From Bryum argenteum (Eukaryota > Streptophyta > Bryopsida > Bryales > Bryaceae): a stretch of 64,000 bases of DNA. The stretch spans positions 8,882,648 to 8,946,647 of the forward strand of contig CM073329.1 of the NCBI GenBank assembly GCA_037043015.1, given 5' to 3'. Shown here one piece after another: positions 48,225 to 57,467 of the stretch. The notes beneath the pieces were generated by a model. The model was not told the origin of the DNA and made no database searches. It saw nothing but the letters and a program-made list of their open reading frames with translations. Numbering within the stretch: the stretch's first letter is position 1; each line of letters opens with the position of its first letter. A program made the position numbers and the translations under genes.

Positions 48225-49156
48225 TTAACCCCTAAACTACCATGGTGTTTTGTGAGCTCCAAACTCCAAAATTGCAATTCCATACCACCTTGTAAATTTT
48301 GAAGTGTGAGAATATGTTTTACACTTTTTTGAAACTTTCAACCGTATGATCTTGAAGAGAACTATTATTAGAGGTAGTGGCTGAAATTTCAACCGTTGGA
48401 TCGTAGCCATTTGTAAGATCATAACATTCAAAGTTGCTGCAATTTTTTTTTCAGCAAACATAGTCAACTTTGTGCAAAGGAAAACATGATGCTTATTACC
48501 TTAAACATCTAGCTCATATTTTTTTCCATGTATATAACCAAGTTGGGCATGCCCATGCAAAATTTTAGACACTCATTTTGCTTTTTGAACCTTCATGCAA
48601 TTTATATACTAGAAGAAGGTAGAAATCAAGGATTTGGTAAAACATGCACCACGTTTATTGTATATGGTTTAGGGGGAAAATGAACTGTGAGTATATTCCT
48701 TCTTGAGTTGTTGAATTTCAAGAAAAAAGAAATTCTAAAAATTCTAAAATCTCAAATTTTGGCAAATTTTGAAAGAAAAAATTGGAATATCGAAGAAAAC
48801 TTTGAATCTAGCTCTTGTAGTTTTTGAAGGGTGCCCTTGTAGGATTGGTAAAAGTTTCAACTTGGGTCACTTGGAAACCTAAATACAAACTCAATCAAGA
48901 AAAGATTTTTTTTAAAAAAATTAAAAAAAGGTAAAAATAAAAAGTTTTTTCTGCCCGCCCCAAGGGTGAAAACTAAAATTTGCGTTTAAGAACTCCATAG
49001 GTGGAGTTTGACTTTGCAAATTTTCCCACATACACCTTGTAGTGTAAGGAACATCCAGTAAAAATCTTAGGCAAAAATATTACTTTTAACATCTTAACTT
49101 AGGCTGCCCGAAATTGCAAATCTCCTGATCGGAGGCCTTGGTAGTTTAGGGGTTAA
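48225..49156 (-). mobile_element. piggyBac-like MITE, family 2 (copy B, complete)
   Basis: The ends are TTAACCCCTAAACTACCA at both sides in inverted orientation (TTAA at 48225-48228 and 49153-49156), matching for 18 bases, then one mismatch, then GG. Length is 932 bp, with no coding capacity. It is the inverted relative of copy A at 1686-2667. Confidence 0.8.
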
Positions 49157-49220
49157 ACAAAATGCACACTCATTCCTTGTAAAATACTTAGTATCCCTAT
49201 CTTTCAGTGATACAAGATAT

Positions 49221-49415
49221 GGGCATGATATGGGTACCCCCTCCAAAAATAGTGTGGTTTTCTAAAACTACTTCTTTGAAAAATGAATAACATTGAAAAT
49301 TTATTCTAACCAGACGGTATTATAGGTGACATGGCTATAGTTGTATTCATGGGGTTGAAAATAAATAAATTGGCACATATATAACGAATTACACATAGGT
49401 ACCCATATCATGCCC
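49221..49415. mobile_element. 195-bp MITE with perfect 18-bp inverted ends
   Basis: GGGCATGATATGGGTACC at 49221-49238 is repeated as a perfect inverse at 49398-49415. The interior is AT-rich and noncoding. No target duplication is obvious. No second copy was found in the window. Confidence 0.6.
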
Positions 49416-49820
49416 TTGCCCCATGCAAAAACGTATTCATAGCCACAATAAAAAAGATTCAGCTTCTTCTACCTTTGAATTTTCTTAATGCCAAATGACA
49501 ATCAACAGAATATTTTGGAATCCCAGATACTTGACTAACTTTATGGGGAGTGGCGAGATAAGATTAGATAAACAAAGGAGGAATGATACAAGAGTACATG
49601 AGAAACAACAGCTGAAATGCAATGGACAGGACCAATTCAAGCACTTTATAATGGAGACTGGATCAACAACAAACTCAAGAAACTCTCTCACTTCCTCGTT
49701 GAACAACTAAAAAAGAATTTGACAAAGCCAAGAACATGTGTACTGCCTGCCGGCTTATCTATGTTAGAGCCTTGAGAAACTTGAATAAGTCTTTGTGTGG
49801 ACAAGTGGATGAACCCGAAA

Positions 49821-50249
49821 AACATAGAATGAAAAAAATAGCATGTCGATTGGATTGGATATGATTGAAGATTACACTAGAGACGTGCGTTCTTAGAGAT
49901 CAAAAAGAACTTCGTACCTATGTGAAGGCCGGCGCGAATAGAGTGTACGTTTGACCTATCTTAGAATTATAGTAATGCCCACAGGGCATCATACTAATGG
50001 CGAGATTGGTAGCTCCTTTTGGAGTGAATACTATGCTAGCCATAGAAACATAGAATCAAAAATAGCATGTCGATTGAATTGAATGATCGAAGATTACACT
50101 AAAGATGTGCGTTCTTGAAGATCAAAAAGAAACACGTACCTATGTGAAGGCCGGTGCAAATTGAGTGTACAGTGAGAATAGTAATACCCATAGATCATCA
50201 TACTAGTGGTGAGATTGGTAGCTCCTTTTCGAGTGTATACTATGCTAGC
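49821..50249 (+). repeat. Tandem duplication of ~215 bp
   Basis: Copy 1 (49821-50041) and copy 2 (50046-50249) share AATAGCATGTCGATTG, GAAGATTACACTA, CCTATGTGAAGGCCGG, GAGATTGGTAGCTCCTTTT and TACTATGCTAGCC in the same order. No protein was recognised. Confidence 0.85.
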
Positions 50250-52342
50250 CACTCATGCCAAGAGACAACAAATGTTTAAGTTTGACCGTATAAACAACTA
50301 CTACAACATTTACAAAGTGTAATTCTAAAATGGGGACTAAATGGATTTACACAAGTCACCTATGTCATGGTGAGCTGCATAGGCTTCGACAAACTTTATA
50401 TTTGCGAGAGTCTCTACAATTGATATGTATTTCTCTCTCCGATAAAAATATTGTTTACCGAATTGAGGTTTTGATTTGACTTGCTTTGATTGTATCAATC
50501 ATATACTAGAGATGGGTGCACATACAATTGCTTACCTTTGAGGAACACTCGTACAGAAAAAGAATATTCGATGGCATATCCACCTTGAATCTCGCAGCTC
50601 AAGAAAATAAGTTGTGAAACCTATGGTCTTTCCGCTTCATCAAAGTCTGTGAGGATTCCTACTCATGACTGCTACTTGACATGTAGAGCCAATGAGACTT
50701 CCGTATAATTGCATGGAAACTAGGGAAACGTGATGTGGTTTTCTAACGAGTGGTTATTTTACTTGTATTTCCATGATTGTTACTCATGGAAGTATGAATT
50801 TGTTTTGAGGTTCTATAAGGGCATTTACATGCGCGGCACTTGGTCTCGTCCCGGGCGGGAAGGTAGGGTAGTAAGTTTTTGCTACTCTAGCCTTGGTCTT
50901 GGCAGTGAGACCTCCTCTGATGTGGGCAATTTTCCCCATGTTAACAGCTTGAGGTCAAGTTAGAGAGAGAATCATGAGTTCTTTGAGATAGGTAGAGCAA
51001 TGAAGGCAACCACACATTGTTATGTCACGGCGGAGGCTTACTACAAACCGATTTGCAATGAATGCATGAGACTAAAAACAGCTTTGGCAAACAATGTGGC
51101 CTTGCGAAGCTCCCTATGCTTCCCGTTGCGAGGGCTTGAGAACCGTTTGCGATAAGGGATGCCCTAACTGCTACTTGGAATGGTTTGACTTTGTACACGT
51201 TGTTTTGCAAACTCATTGATATGCTTAATATGTGAAAAAAAAAATTAAAAAAATAAAAAATATATACAGAAAAATAAGTCTGCTGATTCAATGGCTTAAT
51301 CACCTCTTTTGGAAATCTATGTGATGTCAACCACTTTAGAGTGAGGTGGGAGCTTACAAAAGGTCCCCCCACTTTGAAAAAGTAGGAGTGATTGAGTTAA
51401 TGAATAAATCATGTATTCTTAAGAAGATGTTGAAAGAGCTCAATCATACATACACAAGAAATTTGAACTCACCAAGACGAGGAATATGGAATCGTCATCT
51501 CCTACTAGTGAGTGATTTGGTTATTACACTCATGAAATAAGAGAGTGGTATACAAGCCTCCCACTACAACAAACTTTGTCACACACAAATTTGTTGATTT
51601 TTTACAACGAGTAGTTTGCAATCATAGTCCGAGACTCCAAGTGATGTTCTTAGAGGAGAAGACTACTAAGTGCAAACCACTTGTATACTCTCAAACACGA
51701 CTACTACACACAAAGTCTCGATAAGTCCGACACGCTTTTAAAAATCACATAAGGGACGGTGGCCGCCCCGGAGGTACAAGTGATGTAAAATCTTACTCAT
51801 GAAACCAACGATAGCCATGTCACATCATGCCATGTCCACTTACACCGAGGAAGACGAGTGAATTCATTGACTAACGTGAAGGTGACATGTTCTAGTAATA
51901 GGAGTCACATCTCGGGGTTGTCGATGAGTGCGTAACCCCGAGTAACTCCGTAAACAGGGCCATGCACCCGGAATCCGGATTGGAGATTGAGCACGTCCAC
52001 CTCAATCACCAACAATATTATTATTACTATTTCATGTGGTTACCCAATCCGAATCTGTTATGAAGACTAATTTTGCACCAAAATAGAAAAAAGGAAAAAA
52101 AAAAAAGGAAATTGAAGCTCCCATCAGACAGTTATATTTCAGCTGTAATGCATAATGTTGCTGGACGGTTGTTGTAACTGCTGATATTCTCCCAAGAATC
52201 ATCATATCTTATATTGGAAAGTTAAAAAAATAATGAGATGGTGTACTAGGGTAGTGCATGTAGTTGGTGTGTGATTTAGAGTAGGGCGATCAATGTAACA
52301 AATGGAACTGTTACATACCCTAGTGGAATTCTATTACTTATT
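50250..52342. other. Intergenic region, no gene seen
   Basis: No conserved frame was recognised. An inverted pair, GAGAGTGGTATACAAG (51541) and CTTGTATACTCTC (51682), frames ~150 bp and may be a small MITE. A 9-bp stem hairpin, CTCGGGGTT/AACCCCGAG, lies near 51912-51943. Confidence 0.4.
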
Positions 52343-52930
52343 TTAACCCTTAAACGCTCAAGATGTCGAAAAAACAACGTTGTGGATGAAAGCCAGAAAC
52401 TTTGAAGAGTTGTAACTTCTTCATTTGGTGTTGGTTTTGAATAATATCACTTCGGTTGGGTCCCAAATGGAGTCTACTTTGTGTGGCGTAAATCACGGAT
52501 CCGTAGAATGAAGTATGAATGAATGAATGACATGCATTTTAGTGAAGAGAGCTCTTGTTTTTGAGTTCTCAATGAGTAGGCATGTTTTACCATTGCAAGC
52601 CAATTACGTGAAATCAAATTTGATTTTTTGGGATATTTTTTTGCATATTCATGATCTTGAGTTGAATCCCAACAACTTTTTAGTTCAAGAATTTCAAATA
52701 ATTTCAAATACTTTTGGTTTTGGATTTGCACTAATGTTTCTACAATGAAAAAAAGTGAATAAGTGGATGGTTTTTGGGGAGTTGTATCTTCTAAATCCAT
52801 AGTTGGATTTCCACTTTACTTTTTGGATGGGTTTTAGTAAGAGTCTAGTTTTTCATGCGAGTGAAGTCAATCAGAGAGGGACCAAACCCCAAACGATCAC
52901 AATATGGCCTAAGTCCACTTTAGGGGTTAA
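52343..52930 (+). mobile_element. piggyBac-like MITE, family 1 (copy F2)
   Basis: The left end is TTAACCCTTAAACGCTC and the right end, reversed, is TTAACCCCTAAAGTGG, with TTAA at 52343-52346 and 52927-52930. The interior follows copy F1 (AACTTTGAAGAGTTGTAAC, GGTTGGGTCCCAAATGGAG, CATTGCAAGCCAATTACG) but lacks its last ~400 bp. Length is 588 bp. Confidence 0.75.
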
Positions 52931-53501
52931 TTCATCCTAGATTTACGAAAGGTAAAATAACATGGTTTCTTATAAAATCTCTAGTATTTAAGAGCTTCTT
53001 TACACAAATGAAAAGTTTCCTTCTAGGGAAGATGGTCAAACAAGAATATTCTTGCCAAATCATAACACCGTGGCAAGAGTGACAACAATACCAAAACGAC
53101 CACTCACGAATCCAATGGCATTGATTCCACCACCCCTCCCAATTCCACGGGCATAGGAAGTGGGGCAGCTCATCAGCTCCTTTTCCCAACACCAACGCAC
53201 TCCTTCCTTATTTTTTCAAACTACCCCCTATACCCGGAGCCTAATATTCATAATAAATTCCTGGATTTAAAAATGCCAGACCAGCGAGGAGCATCCTGTT
53301 GTACTCTACTCCCATCAATTGAAGCTACAACGGTTATTGCAACGGATTTTTTGATTAATGAGAGAAAGTGGATAGGAGCTGATAGCTAGGAATACGTGAA
53401 TATTCAATTAATGAGTGAGCCAAAGGAGATTAAAGACCCATTGCCAGGTTGTGGGGTACTCGGGGTGCCTTTAAATCCGGCCTTAGAATGGGTCTCATCT
53501 C
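52931..53501. other. Spacer, no gene seen
   Basis: Short frames only (52932-53195 minus); nothing recognised. Confidence 0.4.
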
Positions 53502-53931
53502 TACACTAAATAGGTAGATTAGTGTTGGAAACAGTGGAGTGTGGATGGGCATACTGTGGGTGGAGAGCAAGAGGACCACAGTGTGGGATGTAGTGTAGAA
53601 AGTGAGTCCTATGGTCATCAAGGTAAAGACATTATGAATAGACACTATATTCACGCCAATCTTTAAAATTGAAGATTGGAGTTCTTATCTATCTATCTAT
53701 CTGTAGAAAGTGCATAGTAGATTAGTGTTAAATAAACTACTTCATATAAACATGTTATAATTTTTTACCGTTGGTCAATGTGTTTTACCCTCTACATTGG
53801 TCAAGATGGGGATCCTTACATAGTATTGGAATCAATACTTTTGGTATTTAAAAAAAAAAAAAAAAAAAGTAAAAACTTATAGCATTTTTGAGTCTTATAA
53901 AAATGTAACACTAATCTATCTATTTAGTGTA
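53502..53931. mobile_element. TA-flanked MITE family m1, copy b, with internal insertion
   Basis: TA-CACTAAATAGGTAGATTAG at the left and CTAATCTATCTATTTAGTG-TA at the right form the ends. The right half (AACATGTTATAATTTTTTAC, AGTAAAAACTTATAGCAT) matches copy a at 62.9 kb. The 13-mer GTAGATTAGTGTT occurs at 53514-53526 and again at 53717-53729, flanking 190 bp absent from copy a. Poly(A) and TATC simple repeats are present. Confidence 0.65.
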
Positions 53932-54349
53932 GTCTCTTTGTCCTTCCACATCACACAAGACATAGACCTAAATGAATGCATGCGTGGATATGTAGTACCT
54001 TGTGGGGGCATTCCTGAAAGCTGCGGTGTTCTTCAAAAATGAAGGAAGCCCCACCCAGTTTAGCCGGACTATTCCACAAGCATACATACCACGAGCCAAA
54101 AGAAAAGGAAAACGACCAACATTGTTAAAGAAGTTGTCCATAGTGACACAATGCTTGTGGTCTCAAAAACCATCAATAAGCCCACACAACAACATTGTGA
54201 CTAATCTAGTGTCACCAATAGAACGTGGAGGTTCAACTACATTCCTTAAGAGTCAAGAAGTAATTACTTCTTTACCACAATAGGTTTCAAATTTCCACAC
54301 GAATTTTGAGATCAAACACGCTAGGCACCATACCTTCAAACCCCATTTC

Positions 54350-54591
54350 TTAGAGCAAGAGTTGATTCATACGCCTCATGCATACGATTTGGATTCTTCC
54401 AATTCGATTATTCAACATCACACTAACCCGAAACATCCAAGAGTTTGCACCGCTCGATGAATTTGCATGAATTTGTTGGTTGGAAGTGGCCAACACAATC
54501 TCTAGACTTAAATCCAATCGAACACTTGTGGGCAACTTCAAGATGCCGATTGAACCAATATGAGAGACCTCCCAAATGAATAATAGAATTG
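54350..54591 (+). pseudogene. Tc1/mariner transposase C-terminal fragment
   Basis: Plus-strand frames read IIQHHTNPKHPRV, corresponding to the QDNDPKH region with the middle Asp, then WPTQSLDLNPIEHLWATSRC, the hallmark C-terminal Tc1 motif with the last acidic residue. The frame is broken between these parts. Upstream (54002-54283) an open frame may be further decayed transposase, but I could not align it. Confidence 0.8.
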
Positions 54592-55319
54592 TGAGAGGGG
54601 GTCGAGGATTGTTGAGCTTTACTTACTCCCAATGAGTTTCAGAACTTGTGTAAGAGCGCATTGCAGCTGTTATAGCTACTAAGGGTAGGTGGACAAATTT
54701 TCAGCTTCATTCCAGCTTGTGTGAGCAAAATTGAGTTTTAGATTGAAGCTTATTATTTTTGTTTGTACGTGCATACTTTTGTGTAATAGGCAACAATTCC
54801 GTGGAAGTATGACTGATTGCAATGGTAATCCTACGCAATTTATGGTTTTATTTTTGATGCCTCCACTTTTCTTACATTTTTTTTTGTTGAATTTCAATAT
54901 GATGTGCATGTACTTAATTTTGGCATTTACTGTATATAGTGTAGCTCTCTAGGACTGTTGTGGAGGGAGTGTCAATTTGAATGGTATATGCACTACCCCT
55001 ACCATTACCCTTAGAAAGTTTCAACATCTTGGTTGGTTGGATGGGTCCCAATAAGTAGTGGGATGGGTCCTAAGAAGAAGTGGGATGGGTCCTAAGAAGA
55101 TGTGGCCGTTTGATCCAGACTCAAAAAGGGCCACCCACTTCAGCTGATTGCATTTGGAGGTATTTTTAGGTCAAGGAGAACCCAATGTGACGACTTTTCA
55201 ATTCCATGGATAACTCATACAGAAATTAATATTGATTATTTGCTTTTACTGCATATGTGTGAATTTTCAAATACTAAGAAATAATTTTCATCACAAGTAG
55301 AAGAGCATGTTAGTTAACC
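54592..55319. other. Spacer, no gene seen
   Basis: A short tandem, GGATGGGTCC plus TAAGAAG, occurs near 55040-55100. Nothing else was recognised. Confidence 0.45.
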
Positions 55320-56100
55320 CATAAGAGCCCAATCGACCATTCTATGCTCAATATCGAAGTTTGAGGAGTTCTAACAATCTAAATGAAGATTTTATTTTTT
55401 CTTTTTTATTATAACCTTGTTTGGAGTTAGAATTTTTTTACAACAAGTCTTCTAACACAAACATGGCAAGGTTTCATTAGAGTTGAGAAACTTACTACTT
55501 TGGGAAACTAATGCCCAACTAATGGTGTTCCTCTTAGGGTATTAGTGACATTTCCTTATGTTACCATGTAATACTAGTATGGCCCTCGGCGTTGCCACAG
55601 ATATATCATCAAATTTTGTATACTTAAGTAAGTTACTATAAAAATAACTTCTATAATTAGGTCGGTTTGAAATTTTTGATGATTTTAGGGCCATACATTC
55701 TTCAAAATTTAGTATACTCGGACTTATCGACCCGTTTTGCGATCCGATTGTTTTCCACAACTCTAAAAAGAATTCGCTTCCAACAACACTTCATGCGCCC
55801 CAGTCCGACTCACGGTTTCAGACATCATAGTGGTTCTCGCAAATCAAAACAAAACAAACTACGTGCCTTAAATAATAAGCTAGAACGCCCCCATGGCGTT
55901 GCCACGCTTATGCAAATGATTTCCAGTATTTTTGGAGCCATAAATAGTTAATATCTTGAGATTTTTCGACCCAATGTGCAATCTAATTGTTGCCCACACC
56001 CCTACGTATTAATCTGCTTCCAACGACTCCTTATGTGACCTGATCCGACAGGCGTGCTAGGGATCATAACGCTACTTACAAAACAAAACAAAGTATGACC
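55320..56100 (+). repeat. Dispersed repeat (AGAGCCCAATCGACCAT family), copy 2, with internal duplication
   Basis: 55320-55520 matches 10942-11300. Beyond it, about 55575-55880 and 55890-56090 are partial direct copies of each other: GGCGTTGCCAC, then TCGACCC, then CGCTTCCAACAACACTTCAT versus CTGCTTCCAACGACTCCTTA, then a CAAAACAAAACAAA tract. No protein was recognised. Confidence 0.55.
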
Positions 56101-57467
56101 TTTTCATAATAGATGTGATTTTAGCCAATGATATTAATTCACAACTACGAATAATAAAAATCTATTATGTATTAATTTATGAGGTTCTAATCTTATTCAT
56201 TCATTATAAAAGCAAATATACTCTATTTGAAGAAATTTAATCGTATCGATCTAATTTAAGAAACAAGACTTTCATACTCTCTTTCAAACAAAACTTCATA
56301 AGAATCACAATAATTATGCATATTTTTTAACAGATCAAAGTTTTCTCCAAACTCCTTGGACTTTTTGGAATTAAGAGGTGTCACCATAGTGTTAATCCCT
56401 AAAGTTGCAAGGAGGCCCAAATCATGTTTATCTAAAATTGGGTTGGCTCCCACTTAATCAATTTTTAATTTGTGTGTATAGTTTTTTCATATCTTTCCAA
56501 TGAGACTATCAAGTGCTACCCCAACTACATTCCTATACTCAAGAGTCAATACTTCTAGAGTATGAGGAATGTTTATACACCACAAAAACTAAGCTTATAA
56601 GGTTGATATTAGGTATGAACACTTCTTATTTTATTTTTCATGCATGTTTATCGTCAAAATCTATGTTTAATTACAACATGCCGAAATTTAATAACATCAT
56701 TCCTTTGTTCTTTCTAATATCACACTTGAAACCTCCATATTCTCGCCCCTCTTCCATTTACAATGTCACCCCTTCAACGCTGTTATTGTTAAAATCACGA
56801 AATTCTAAGACCTTGTAACCTTGTAACAATATGGCCTTATAACAATGACACCTTGTAATTGTAGCATGATTATTTTGACAATGGTAATTCGAAATAGCAT
56901 AGTGACCCAACGATCAAATTCCTTCCATTATTCCATGTATCCGGATGTCATTCTACTCTCATAAAGCATCATGATCCACCAATACAATTCCTAACTCTTT
57001 TGAAATTATGGCAAGGTTTGAAGCCGCTTCTTCAGTAGCCCACATTCTAACCCCTTGCAGTGCCTTGACCGATAAAAGTGTGTCAGACTTTGAACGATCA
57101 TTGCACGCTAGCATTCCGCACGGAGGTTTGTTTTAAGTGTGCGTGGAACAAGTTTTCGGTATCGAAAGTTTATAGTTCCCATCTCGATATCTATGCAAGC
57201 AACTCACCCATCTCCAAGAGTATGTGACCATGCTCTTAAATTATAAAAAGACCCTAAGTGTTCCTACTCTAATGAAGATGACACCATCACCTCCATAACT
57301 TGGTGCCCCTAAGCACCTCGCCAATATCCTTCAAGAATGTGGTCTTAAGAAGCCAATCCAATAGGATATTCAACCGCCACGTAGACCCGCCACGTAAGAA
57401 AAGGCGCTGCCACGTCGTCGTCACTGCCACAGTTCAATGCCAGGATCACGGTGAACCTCAGCTCTGG
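56101..57467 (+). other. Upstream region of the dehydrogenase gene
   Basis: No gene was recognised in 56101-57300. The last part should contain the promoter and leader of the gene at 57468, but no TATA box stands out. Confidence 0.4.
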
